Below, in pieces: positions 1 through 11,145 of a DNA stretch of 64,000 bases. The stretch spans positions 16,153 through 80,152 of the forward strand of contig CAJNOQ010000083.1 in NCBI GenBank assembly GCA_905250885.1, written 5' to 3'. How positions within the stretch are numbered: the stretch's first letter is position 1; every line of letters starts with the position of its first letter. The notes beneath the pieces were generated by a model. That model had not been told where the DNA came from, ran no database searches, and saw only the letters and a program-made list of their open reading frames with translations. The DNA comes from Didymodactylos carnosus (taxonomy: Eukaryota; Rotifera; Eurotatoria; Philodinida; Philodinidae). The position numbers and the translations under genes were made by a program.

Positions 1-323
1 GGAGATATTCTAAATTTAAGTGTTAATATTTATCACCATTGATTACTATCCATTCCAAAATTGGGACATTGCGACATGAATAACTCGAGAACGGAATGAA
101 CTAACGAGATCGGGTTTTTGCCATCGTGCAGCCAAGACCGGAGCACGTAATAATATACGGAAACCAAAACTTTTGCGTGAATCTCTGGAGAGTTTCTAAG
201 TTGATCTCTGAAAAACCATCACCCCGATGGGGGAAGCCGTGATGGATTTTTGATTTACACAAGTGGCTTCAAATCGAAAATCCCTTCTCTATAATTCTGC
301 GCAGGTTTGTCCGATCTTGCGTT

Positions 324-653
324 CAAAAAAGGATCATTCTGGCAGAAAACCAGTCATTCTGAACGAAATGGCTAGGATCGATCACTCCATTCGATCAGAC
401 GACTGTCTGCCTTCTTGCTATGCTAGGCATAAGCGAAAGCTCGTTGGTCAACCTAAAGCGCGAGATGACTGATCAGCGTCAAAAAGAGCAAGAAAGCGTG
501 CGTCCTAGCCGTCGAACACTATTAGCCGTTCGGACTCACCGCAAGCGACGCTACTCTGCCGCTGCCTCTAGCACATTCTATGTTGTCCCTCCAGTTCCGC
601 CTCGCAAAAAGGACCATTCTGGCAGAAAACCAGTCATTCTGAACGAAATGGCT
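324..653 (+). repeat. 50-bp direct repeat pair
   Basis: Positions 324-373 and 604-653 are nearly identical, differing at a few bases near the left end. Both copies encode the same peptide segment KKDHSGRKPVILNEMA, in different frames relative to their flanks. Confidence 0.85.
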
Positions 654-689
654 GAAGACACCATCCGGTACCATTTCCATCTTCTCTTA
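324..689 (+). CDS. Transposase-like helix-turn-helix exon fragment
   Basis: An open frame through 420-689 reads into a consensus splice donor (GTAAGT at 690). It contains a helix-turn-helix-like stretch around 400-465 (LLAMLGISESSLVNLKRE), then a basic stretch and the segment RKKDHSGRKPVILNEMA. That order resembles the N-terminal DNA-binding part of Tc1/IS630-type transposases, where an HTH is followed by a basic G-R-K linker. The last segment is encoded twice, by near-identical 50-bp direct repeats at 324-373 and 604-653, so part of the exon has been duplicated. No catalytic DDE domain is visible downstream. The family assignment is tentative and the fragment is probably not functional. Confidence 0.35.
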
Positions 690-1260
690 GTAAGTATAAA
701 AACTCATTTTTGTCCTCAGACATCATTTTAACATTTCTATGTAGAGTAGATATATCCACCGTAGACATCGATTCTTATATAAGAATCTTATTAGAAACGT
801 CTAAGTCTCTCACCGCGACTTACAAGATTCTTATCGGAATTATCAGAAATTCATAAGAAGTGCCAAAAACTCTTATGAAGTTTTCCAGCCAATAGAAGCA
901 AGTTAATCCTAGCAGAAATCAGCAAAACGAACTCATGAGCTGTCTTTCAGTATAGTTGTGTGCAGCAAATTTGGTGATGGATTTACTTAATCCAATTTTG
1001 ACGGTTTAAGGTATCCATTTTAACTGCCTCTAGATGTTATATATGAGTGATTTGCGCTGTCGTTGTACCGTTCATATAGAAAAATATCTCGAAAGTAAAC
1101 ATCCTTTGAACCTATTTTGATGATCTCATCAGTTTGTGGTAGTCCTAACAATGACAATAAAGTAGTTTTCCCAAGCGTCACTTTCATTTTTTGCAGAACG
1201 TTTGATTATATCAAAAAAAGCGAATTGCCCGAGGTTTTTTTAAATGGAGCCAAAGAATGA

Positions 1261-1338
1261 TTTAAGCACATCGCCTGATAGATCTCGATGTGGGCAGCGG
1301 ATTGCCCACATCGAGATCTATCAGGCGATGTGCTTAAA
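1261..1338. repeat. Perfect hairpin, 36-bp arms, 6-base loop
   Basis: The left arm 1261-1296 is the exact reverse complement of the right arm 1303-1338, separated by the loop gcggat. No mismatch is seen over 36 bp. It lies immediately upstream of the decayed hAT transposase. It could be a recent fold-back insertion or a replication-generated palindrome. Being perfect, it must be young or maintained. Confidence 0.95.
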
Positions 1339-1388
1339 TGCTTGTCTCAGCGCATTAGAACATCCATTTTAACATCAGTGAAGCATTG

Positions 1389-2680
1389 TTGAAGAAGTGA
1401 AAGAAGCAAAGTATTTCACCGTTCTTGTAGACGAAACAGGTAGAAATTAACGAAGAAAAGCTTCTTCTTTTCCTCATTATTTATCGGGAATTTCACTTTT
1501 CATCTGACGTTTCTAATGTGGAACAAGCGAGTCTCTGCGTCAGATATGTGTTGAACAATTAAATCAATGAAAGTCTATACTTCCTTTGCACATAACCGCT
1601 CACTGTCACTCTTTCTCTCTTTTTCCTCAGGATACATCAAAGGATGTCAAACAGTCCTTAGACAGTCATTTCCACAGATTTTGTACGTGCACTGCTCGTC
1701 ACACTCATTAAACTCGGCTCTCTCTACTCGGATGCCTACGATCTCAGACCGGTTCAGAACACTGTTGGAACAGTGAAAGAAATCTACAACTTCATCCAAC
1801 TCTTCCTCAGTTCGCTCATAGATCTTCGACAAGTTTGCACGACAATCCAAAGAGAAAGAGAAATCAAGTGACGATGAAAACACCAACACTGCCTCTTCCC
1901 TCTCTTCAGCAACAGCTCCACGGAGATTTAAGAAGTTTAAACTAGCGAATGTTTGCCCAACACGGTGGGTCGAGCGACGCACCTCAGTTGAAACGTTTCT
2001 CAGCTTGTTTCCTGTCGTTGTGGAAACTCTGACTGAGCTGTTAAACTCAACAGACAGAGAAACGAGGACGAAGGTCACTCTGCTCTACAATGCACTATTC
2101 TCCTCTGAATTCCTCGTCACTCTACCAATTCTGAACAAACTGTTATCATTCACAGTGAATGTTGCTCGTATGTGTAAAGTTTTCCCTCATTATCTCTTTA
2201 GTTTAATTAACGTAGTTTTGGTCTGCTCTCATAGGAAGCTTGCAGAACAGCCGAATCGACTTGATGCACTGCATTTCAAACGTAGAAGATATCCTTCAAT
2301 TCACTCAAATGATCAGAAACTCGCCTGACGATGAGTACAAGTACTTGTTTGAAGAAGCTCAAGACTTAGCTAAACTGACTGAGAGTGTGATTGAAATGCT
2401 GAGAGTGGTGAAGAGACAGGTAAGACTGGAAACATAGAATACACGAACACCTTCAGAACTGTGCCTGACCTCCTGCCATTCTCTAGATCAATCGCGGCAA
2501 CGTTCCAGCTGACAGCCCCTACGACTACTTCAAACTGAACGTCTCATTCCACTTCTCGATCATTTCCTAGCCTCCATCACAGAGCGCTTCGATGAACATG
2601 TGAAGAATGCCGTGACGATCTCTACGCTGATTCCGTCGTTTATTGAAACAGAACCTTCGGACATCACACACCGTCAGTTG
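1389..2680 (+). pseudogene. Decayed hAT-superfamily transposase (DUF4371/ZMYM1-like)
   Basis: Pieces in several frames match the central part of hAT transposases of the DUF4371 / ZMYM1-like group. In order they are EAKYFTVLVDET at about 1400-1440, carrying the first catalytic-region Asp; VEQASLCVRYV at about 1519-1551; ILYVHCSSHSLNSALS at 1680-1725, the diagnostic H-C-x-x-H block; NVCPTRWVERRTSVETF at about 1950-2000, the diagnostic C-P-T-R-W block; and ERFDEHVKNAVTISTLIPSF at about 2583-2645. The intervals look partly like introns (donor at 1441, acceptor near 2233), but in-frame stops break the exons, for example after 1776 and at 1869. The C-terminal hAT dimerisation domain is not seen. 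I read this as a dead, 3'-truncated copy. Confidence 0.75.
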
Positions 2681-3099
2681 AACTCTACAAGGCCTTTCTC
2701 CCTGGTTCTCCGTTATGTACAAGACACTTCATATTTTCTTAACGTAGTGTGCAGACTGTTACTTGATTTAACGATTTAAACTCGAATTTTTTGCAGTTTA
2801 TATTCCGATTCCGAATATCACGTCTCGATTCCTCAAAAGACAGAGATATCGCAGAATACTCGAAAGGGGTCAAAAACGTCAAAAAAATATAACCTTTTTG
2901 CGAAAGACGGAAACTTGTTCAAGTCAAAGGTGCCAAGCAAAACTTGCAAAGTTTTCACAGGATCTCCAGAAGGTGCTAAAACAAAAATTTATACTCACAA
3001 AGTAAGTACACAGCAGTTTCAACGAACGAAAGAGCATGGAAACAAATCCTTCCACTTTTGTTGTCACAAACTTGAAATCGTTTCCCTAGTGAAAGTACT

Positions 3100-3600
3100 T
3101 ATACGATGAGTACGACTTTACTCATAATTCGTCCACAAGTACTCATATTAATACTACTAACAATTTTTGAGTATTGCTACTAAGTGAGTACTCAGTTACT
3201 CATGTGAGTACTCAGAAAATATTCATTCACCATTTTATTTTGCTAGACTGAAACTGTATAAAGAACGTAGAATTTAGTGAAGAAACATAGAATATTTATA
3301 TTGTTATTTCCTCACTGGCCTCTATGTATATAGTCAGGGATGGACTCGCCAGACTTGTAGTCCTACTCTGGCTGCCTGAGATCACTCCTCTATATGAAAA
3401 TATCAGATGAACAATACTCATGAGTATTTTGCCAAAAGTTATATGGGTACTCAACAATATCCAAGCGTGAGTACTCAAAGCCGTACCCACAATACTCGTT
3501 ACTCACTCAATGAGTAAAAAAATGTGTGAGTACTCATAAGTATTCGGGACATTTTTCAGCAGAGTACGACTTTGAGTACTCACACTTGAGTACATTCACT
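3100..3600. repeat. GAGTACTC-rich simple/palindromic tract
   Basis: The 8-mer GAGTACTC and one-base variants (AGTACTCA, GAGTATT, ATGAGTAC) recur at irregular spacing through about 500 bp, with dense clusters at 3180-3215 and 3415-3600. The motif is self-complementary, so both strands show the same word. There is no fixed monomer length, so this is not an ordinary tandem array. Confidence 0.7.
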
Positions 3601-4101
3601 AGGAATTTGTTTAACTATTTTGAATACCAAAACTGGGTGCTCTTTTTCACAAAATGTGTGAAATCTAGGGATTTCTACTATGTACAACTTCGTTAAATAT
3701 ATTAACTTCGCAAGGTCTCAAAATAAAAATGCACTAAAGTGAGAAAAGCACCAAAGGTTGATATCATCGCAATCGTGAGTATCATCGGTGTAAGATCGCT
3801 TTGTCATTGGTGACTTTCAGGATGTAGCGAGTATCTTGTTCTTTTTGTGATATCCTGCTCTCTTGAGTAAATAAAATCTTATCTATCAGTTCGGTCCTGT
3901 TTGACACACAGAGGATTGGGACTAAGCCATTTCTCATTCACAGGATGCTAGACTGGCTCTAGCGACGAACGGATATTAGCGTCTAGTATTCAGGGATACG
4001 CATTCTCTGAAAGTCCAAGCGTGAATGTTTTCTTCACATACGGCAAGTGTCACCTTACTGGTAAGGCTCACGTTAGAATCATAAGACATCAGCTTCTCTC
4101 A

Positions 4102-5224
4102 TCACTGTAAAAAAAATCCGTATTTTAAAAAACGCTTAAAGCGTTCGGGAAACTGAAACCACACCGAACGAATAAAAGTTTATGAAAGTACCCTTAAAGC
4201 GTTCCGGAAGGGGTTTATCACGTCTACAGAACCTTTTATTCGTTCGGTGTGGTTTCAGTTTCCTGAACGCTTTAAGCGGTTCGGAAAGGGGTCTTTTATG
4301 TCTCTATAGTGCACTATTATACTCTTTTGAATTTCTACACCGAGTGTCGTGCCATTTAATCTTCAGGAAGTAACTTCTTCTTTAGAATGAGAGCAAATCA
4401 TGAAGATATTTTTTACAGAAACAGAAGAATAACAGTGAGGTGCTGTTGTCAGGTTTAGTATTAAGCAAGGTTGAGAGTACTTCTACAAAATTGTTACACC
4501 CCAACCCCCAAATGCCTACAGTATAAGATGTGATTATTTTGTAGAAGTGCTATGGAGAGTACTAGAAAGTTATTTGCATTGTTCTGAACTTCGAAGAATC
4601 TGAAACGCTAAGAAAGTAGCGAAAGATCATTTTTATTTCGTGATCTCCGCGACAGTAAGAAAAAAGGCATCTTTCTATCAAGTATCCACCGAGTCTCTTG
4701 ACATGCTAACAACGACTCGTTCAAGTAATTAACTAAGCCGGAAAACAACATGACACGACTCTTGATCTGCTAATAATAAGATAAAAGTTTAACAAACACA
4801 ACTGACTGGAAAACTAGCTGGTATTATTCATTCGATCAATGAGAAAATAACACGTATTCTCGTTCTGAACAGTTGAAAAAACCGCTGGTTGAACTTCACT
4901 GCAACTCACAGCTTGAATAATTCAATTTGTAGGCTTTCTTAAGCGAGAAAAGCCCTTTTAGTTCATTAAAAAATAAAAGGGTTTACTAGAAAACCAATGT
5001 ATTTTTCATCCAAAGTGTGACACCCTGACAGTTTATTAATCCAACTCCGATACCTTTTTGGGTTTATAAAAACGCTTTTCTGTAATTCAGAAGGGTATAT
5101 TAAAAAACCCTGCCGCTGATAAACCATTAAACGCTCAGGAAAACTGTCAATAAACTTTTCTCCATTCCGGAGGAAAAATGCGTAACGGTTAGAGTTTTTT
5201 AAAATACGGATTTTTTTAGAGTGA
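4102..5224. mobile_element. Non-autonomous DNA element with 32-bp TIRs
   Basis: The terminal inverted repeats are 4102-4133 and 5194-5224, differing by one substitution and one indel. They start with CACTSTAAAAAAA, the same kind of terminus seen on the MITE at 49321-49766. Inside, 4134-4178 and 4233-4277 form a second inverted repeat with one mismatch over 45 bp. The element has no transposase frame; a 114-codon open frame on the minus strand (4966-5310) runs across the right TIR and is not credible as a gene. It is probably a derivative mobilised by a relative elsewhere. Confidence 0.7.
4134..4277. repeat. Internal inverted repeat, 45-bp arms
   Basis: The arms 4134-4178 and 4233-4277 are reverse complements with one mismatch around a 54-base spacer. 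The half-site AAAGCGTTC is repeated again in the spacer at about 4195-4204, giving three related copies next to the left TIR of the enclosing element. Confidence 0.85.
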
Positions 5225-5646
5225 TCTTTATTTTGTTTGATACCAGATTTTGAATCATAAGGGCAGAAAACTTCATCCGAGATGAAAATTTCTTCCACTA
5301 AAGTTATCACAGCTCACTACTCACTTTTTAGAAATAGAGTAAAGAAGATAGTTTACCATCGCGACAGAAATACACCGTAAGGATTTAAACGAGGGACTAG
5401 ACCTTCAAAATTGCTGTGTACTTACTTTGAATCCGTATAAGTTCTTCAGTAAAAATGTCTTTTACCATTTTAGATAGAAATTATGGAGTACTGAAGGCAT
5501 CGTAGGATGGATGTAAACTTCAAAAAGTGATCGCATCATGTTCTCGAAGAAAAGTCTGGGTAAAACATGATGTAACGACAGCCAGAGAGGTAATAATATC
5601 AGAAACTCATTCTAAATTTTTTATGAAAAAAAAACATATTTGAAAA

Positions 5647-6569
5647 CGTTTGATCCAGTTAAAACAATGCGTGATACTTTAGTAGTTTTACTCTTAGGCA
5701 ACGGAAAATGGGATTAAGAGCCCGCCCCCTCAGAAAAAACCCTTTTTATCTTACATCCGATTTCGATGGCACTTTCAGTACCTAATGCTTACTGTCCTAC
5801 GAGCTTGTGCTAAGAATATGAAATCGAAACGTTGAAGGGCTGCCGAGTTATTGCGTGACACAAGGCAAAATGGGACTCTCATCAAAAGCGTAAAGGCTTT
5901 TTTGTTGGAAGGTGCAGAAAGTTGCCAATGGTCTCAAATGAAAGTAGACACCTAAATCTAAAATTTATCATCACTTCATTAATTATAGGTCAGCGCCTTT
6001 AGCAAAACTAGTATGACTCTACAAGACAAAGCCGTAAAAACCTGCTGGATATCTCATTCTGATCAGAACACTCGGTTCAACATAGCGCCATGTCTGTTAA
6101 AACGGACAACCTTAAAAATTTTAATTAAAATGTGAAATTTAGAAAAAGGTGATTTTTAGGGCTTTCAGAAATCTCTTTCAAAATCCTCCAAAAAACATTG
6201 AATTTTTGGCAAACCGAGATGGATTCTGAAAGATGACACTTTCGAACACTGAACCGTATGGTTACTTCAGTGTCGAAGGTTTCGAAGAAAACATCAAATT
6301 CCTAAGGGGGGCCCCTTAATTCGTATAATGCTCGTTTAAAACTTCGCTGTTTTTCCAAATTTGTCGTTCTTTTCGCCAAGAATAGGACCAATTGACAGTT
6401 ATTACAATACGTAGCCTGTGTATCGGCTGAACGAACGATAAATTTGGGAAAACAGCGAAGTTTTAAACGACCATTATACAAAATTAATCCCATTTTCCGT
6501 TGTCAAAGAGCAAAACTACTAAAGTATCACGCATTGTGAATCCTTTTGTTGTTATAACTGGATCAAACG
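5647..6569. mobile_element. Non-autonomous element with long imperfect TIRs
   Basis: The left terminus 5647-5716 matches the reverse complement of 6484-6569, with a short insertion in the right copy. Shared landmarks are CGTTTGATCCAG at the outer end and GGAAAATGGGATTAA at the inner end. No coding frame is visible inside. A second inverted repeat (6316-6487) is nested at the right end, suggesting an element-in-element insertion. Confidence 0.7.
6316..6487. repeat. Nested inverted repeat, about 57-bp arms
   Basis: Arms 6316-6375 and 6431-6487 are near-perfect reverse complements sharing CGTTTAAAACTTCGCTGTTT. They surround a 55-base centre and abut the right TIR of the larger element. Confidence 0.85.
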
Positions 6570-6571
6570 CC

Positions 6572-6905
6572 AATAGCGAATGAACCGCGATCGCGACAGT
6601 CGAGAATGTTCTCGACTGCCTTCAGTAAAAAGTCGCGCTTTTTTGTTCAAAAAAGATAGAAGTCGCTTCGCAACATCGCGAGAACAAAGCGTCACGCCCA
6701 CTAAAAGGACAAAATGAAGGAGTCGCGACGCGATAGCGCGAGTCGCGTCGCGAATGTAGCGACTATATAGGAAAAATCCCGTTCCATCGCTACTTTATAG
6801 CGATCGCGAAATTAGCGAGAAATTTCGCGAGTCTATAAGCGATCGGGTTACGCGTTCGTGCCGCGACTTTTTATCGCGACTTTATCGCGATAGTCGACAT
6901 GGGAT
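6572..6905. repeat. TCGCGA/GTCGCGAC-rich tract
   Basis: Over 330 bp in an otherwise AT-rich window, the self-complementary word TCGCGA and close variants (GTCGCG, AGCGAC, GCGATCGC) recur more than a dozen times, grouped near 6594, 6676, 6722-6765, 6812-6840 and 6872-6895. The tract starts directly after the right terminus of the preceding element. There is no open frame and no regular monomer. Confidence 0.75.
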
Positions 6906-7794
6906 ATTTTAAGAATCTTTTTCTTTCCACTCTTCAGACATAGAACATCTATTAATTCTTCTTTTCTTGTGTATTGTTATTGACAACATAGTCAAATTAA
7001 ATATTTTTATTGTTTTGTGAGGAAGGATGCCGTGAGTATTATTATTTGAGTGTGCAAACATGAAAGAAACTCAAACTGCCTTAGAAGAGCTTCAATAAGA
7101 CAATTACGCATATGATATCACCTGATTCACAATCCTGAAATATAACAAAAGCACTTAGTAAAGTTAAATCAACCAAATTAAACAGCAACCCTCTAACATT
7201 AAGTGCAAGCGTCATCTGCAGGGCATGTGTTGTTCGCCTGATTCTATTAACCAATAAGAGGTAAAATTATTTTATATGATTAATCCCGTCCATCCACACG
7301 AAGTATTTGTACCCATATCATAGTACCGTCTTAAACCTTCTCCACAATAAAAAATGTTTTATCTGCTTGTCATTTAAGGTAGTGTGTCACAATCGCTCAG
7401 TAGCGTGGACACTACTGAGTACATGTGACCTACTAGAAAACGAGGAATGAAACAAATTGCAATATTTCTTAATAACACTTCTGTTTTCATTGACTAAAAG
7501 GACATACAGACGGCAAAGTGTCGTTTCATGTAATTGTTCTGTTACAGAATCTTGTCTTATAAACAAAAAAACAACTAAACTTTAGTTCGTTTCATAATAG
7601 TGAACTTTAATCCGCTAATTCCAAAAAGAAGTTTTCAAAAATGAAGCACTCTACATTATCTTGGTGAAATAAAGTCCAGAGATACAGAATAATCAATATT
7701 TCATTCTTTTTCAAATATTGTTAGCGTCGTAGGCAGATGTTTTTTTGTGATTGGGTATCACGATTTGCTCTTCAGATTGACAAGTGTTCTAAAG
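6906..7794. other. Intergenic, no recognisable feature
   Basis: AT-rich sequence separating the repeat-rich left end from the dynamitin gene. I see no open frame, RNA gene or strong repeat. The last 35 bases (pyrimidine tract and CAG near 7775) look like a splice acceptor just ahead of the dynamitin start codon. Confidence 0.5.
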
Positions 7795-10408
7795 ATGATG
7801 AAAAAACTGACTTACGCTAATCTACCTGGCATTGTATGTTGTTGTTTTTTTCTACTCGATTCATTAAATAAGGTATTTTTATTTTTGAGGCGAATGATCA
7901 ACCAGATTGTTTCGAAACACCCGATTACCCATTACCAGATCAATATCATGAAATTGGTAATGATAATACAGATTCTGTAACACAGTTTGATATCAATACA
8001 AAAGAAATTCATAAGACATTTAATGGAAAATATTTAAATGGAAACGCAGCTGGTATGTTTGTGGAACAATAATAAATTTCTTGTTGTGCGAAAACAATAT
8101 TTTCCCAAAGATGAGTGGGTGTTTAATAAAGAGAAGCAGTAAAGGTTTTCTCAACCATTAGGAAAAGCTTAGACGACTATTATCTGAGAGAAACGTTATT
8201 TGCTTTTAGACTTTTCCAATGACTCAATAAAAGTACGAGGGTATATTCAACGTGGTGTTTACCAAAACGTACGTATAGAGGAAATGATCTTCTATTCACA
8301 TTGATAAATTATATTGTGATTTTCTTTTTACTTTTTAGCATCGTGAACCAGAGTCAGAAACGCCCATAGAACGTTATAAACGGATAATGCGTGAATTACA
8401 TGAACTAGAAATTGAATTTGGTGAAGTATGTTCGATAGCAAAAAAGATGTTTGATAGTACACAAATTTTGGACTTATTTGCTTAGAAGTCGAAAGATGGC
8501 AAAAGTTTGAGTAAAGAAGAAAACAAAAATTTAAATGCCGTTGTTAAACATGTTCAACAATTACATGAACAGACGTCAAAAGTCTATGGTGCAAAATATT
8601 TAATTAGTGGAGATAGTAAATCGTTGGACTATGGAACCGATGCAGGGTAGAGAAAAGAAATAAAGATTAACAATTAATTTAAATAATTTGAATAAATGAA
8701 TAGTTTAATTCTTTTTTAGTTCATTGTTGAACAAATTAACAATGCGTCATTCTACATCAAAAGATGCAAAAAAACAAGAAAAATCGTTAATATTAACAAA
8801 AAATGAAGAGAATAGTGGATCGGAGGCGTTTAAATTGTACATTAGTCCGAGAGCACCAGTCTCAAACACACCATTAAGAGTACGTAAGAAGTCCAATTTG
8901 CTTATTGAATAATTAAAAGTATTTTTTTTTCCAGTTTTCTGAGATAGAACAAAAAGTGTCGAAATTAGAAAGTTTGATTGGAATAAATGAAAAATCTTTA
9001 GTAGGTGAAACAATATTGGTGACCAGCATTATGTTAAAAAATGTTATTTATTATTTTTAGAATTCAATTCCAAGTGAATCAGATTCGAAATCATTAATTG
9101 TAAGTACACATTTGATGCTGTTAATATATGACCATTCAGACAGACAATGTAGTAAGTTTGTGCGTAAGACAAATGCAGTTTAAATCCCACTTTTAATAAG
9201 CACTAACTAACTAAAACAGTAGTTTTTCAAAATGCGCAGACACTATGTCATACAAGTCTGCTGTAATGAGAAGTTATTTATACTCACAGACGACACGTCT
9301 TTGTATTGCAATAAAACAACTAGTATTTCTTTAACAGTAGCACTACAATTTAGTTTTTGCGGCTTTTATCATTCGCAGTTCATTCGATAATTTTTAGAAA
9401 ATAATAAACTTATTTGTATTTTTAGAGTACTCTTGAACATTTATCAAACCGTTTTGATATACTTAAACAACAAAATCTTGAGCATCTTGATGTAAAACTA
9501 TCGAATGTTTTAACTCATCTAAATGCTGTTAATGAAAAGAAAGCGTTAGTTGATGAACAAGATAAACAAAGTAAAGTAAGTGATTATAGTTGTCTTATTT
9601 CATTCACGATGTCAGACTATTACTGCAATCATACTACAACATTGATCATGATTATGCTAATCATGATTAACTTTATGCATAACTAAAAGATATTTAGTCT
9701 AATCATGATTAAGTATAGTGTGATCTGTACAGTTCTCTTATTAACTTGTGTTTTATCAAAATTTTCTGTATTGATGATGAATCTTTCCTTATTCAAAAGC
9801 TCTACAATAAAGTTTTAAATAAATAAATAAATAATATTTTTCATTACAATAAATACTCAAGCAGCTGTAAGTAGAATTAAGACATGATTAATTTTAATCA
9901 TAATTAAGGATACAATGTGATCGAGAAAGAATAAAAAACTTCTTTTATAGGCTACCGAGTTATTTGATATGATGTCACGTTGGGAAAATATGGCTGCTAG
10001 TTTACCCCAAATTGAAGAACGATTAGTGGCACTCAATGCTTTACATCAACGAGGTAAATAATAACTTTGATAAATTTGTAATCATCTCAATAATAAATAT
10101 TGTATATTTAAATAAGCAAATTCTTTCAATCTATTATATGAACCATTTTATTTCTTCTTTGTAGCGTTTCAATTCAGTTCAGCTCTGACACACTATAACA
10201 CTGAACAACAAACTCTGAAAACATCACTGGATTCAAATGATCACTTATTAAAACAGGTATGATCCAAAATAAAGATTGCTGGATTATGGTAATGATTATT
10301 GATTTTGTTTCTTTTATCATTTAGTTGAAAACAACATTTCAAACAAATTTAGAATTATTAAAAACACAATTGGAATCACTTGATCGTAAAATATTGAATA
10401 AGAAATAG
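7795..10408 (+). CDS. DCTN2: Dynactin subunit 2 (dynamitin / p50)
   Basis: Dynamitin forms part of the shoulder of dynactin, the adaptor that couples cytoplasmic dynein to cargo and microtubules. Twelve exons give a continuous 400-residue frame, matching the usual length of about 400: 7795-7833, 7890-8052, 8210-8268, 8339-8425, 8486-8646, 8720-8879, 8935-9000, 9061-9099, 9426-9575, 9951-10053, 10165-10256, 10325-10408. Family landmarks are the N-terminal LTYANLPGI and ETPDYPLPD, then DFS...YIQRGVYQ, the region ERYKRIMRELHELEIEFG, and long heptad-like coiled-coil segments through the C-terminal half, including ELFDMMSRWENMAASLPQIE and the closing LESLDRKILNKK. All junctions are GT-AG and all phases agree. 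There are two ATGs in tandem at the start; the first is used here. A candidate AATAAA lies at 10620. No disabling change is seen. Confidence 0.93.
9600..9930. other. Dynamitin intron with AATCATGATTA repeats
   Basis: Within the 375-bp intron between exons 9 and 10, variants of the near-palindromic word AATCATGATTA occur several times around 9635-9710 and again at 9885-9905. The intron is otherwise plain AT-rich DNA. The repeats may be the remains of a small fold-back element. Confidence 0.4.
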
Positions 10409-11145
10409 GCAGCGTCGAACAAAGTTTAATATCATCTTTGTTAGTGGTGCACATGTTTTTTTGAATTGTTGTAGTTTATTGCAGTGATCTATGTAGCGAA
10501 CGCTTCGGATGGACGGCGTTTCATTCAATTTGTCATGTCGAAAATTAACAATTGATGTGGGAAAAAAATAGAATTTCAGACAATAGCATCCCTCCAAACG
10601 TTAATCCGTACCGTCGGTAAATAAAATCTAGATAAATCACTGGATTATCGATTTGTGTTTCTGATGGTATTTTTTTCTTTTTGTGTTTATTCAGATACTT
10701 TTTTATATGAACTTTTCTCTTATTAAAACAAATATAGCTATTAGTTTTGGATTATTTTTCTATACTTGATTGAATGATAATTGTGTCCAGCCAATATAAA
10801 ACGAATTTAATAAAATAAATGGTTACTATAACAACGAAATATTTTTTTCATAAAACGCATGATCGAAGCAAACTGTAACTTATCTTCGATTTTGACTATT
10901 AGTGTGTGTGTTCATGTATTCTAGATGTGTCACATTAACTGTTCGTAAAATTTGGTATATTTAATTACTTGCGAGGAAGGATATTTAAAATGATTGAATT
11001 TGTTTTTATAAAAATAAGAAAACTAATAATAATTTCAATCAATCTGATATATTAATATAACCTATTTTCTATTTTTATTTTAATCACGTCTACATTGTAC
11101 TATTTATAAATAAAATTATTTTTTTTAGATTTTCTATTTTTTATA
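10409..11145. other. Intergenic, no gene seen
   Basis: A 3' flank and spacer of 0.7 kb, AT-rich, without a credible frame. A polypyrimidine tract and TTTAG at 11121-11128 precede the next start codon by about 18 bases. Confidence 0.5.

Noticed and set aside
4966-5310. 114-codon minus-strand frame
   Set aside because: It runs out of a transposon terminal repeat into flanking DNA and has no known motif.
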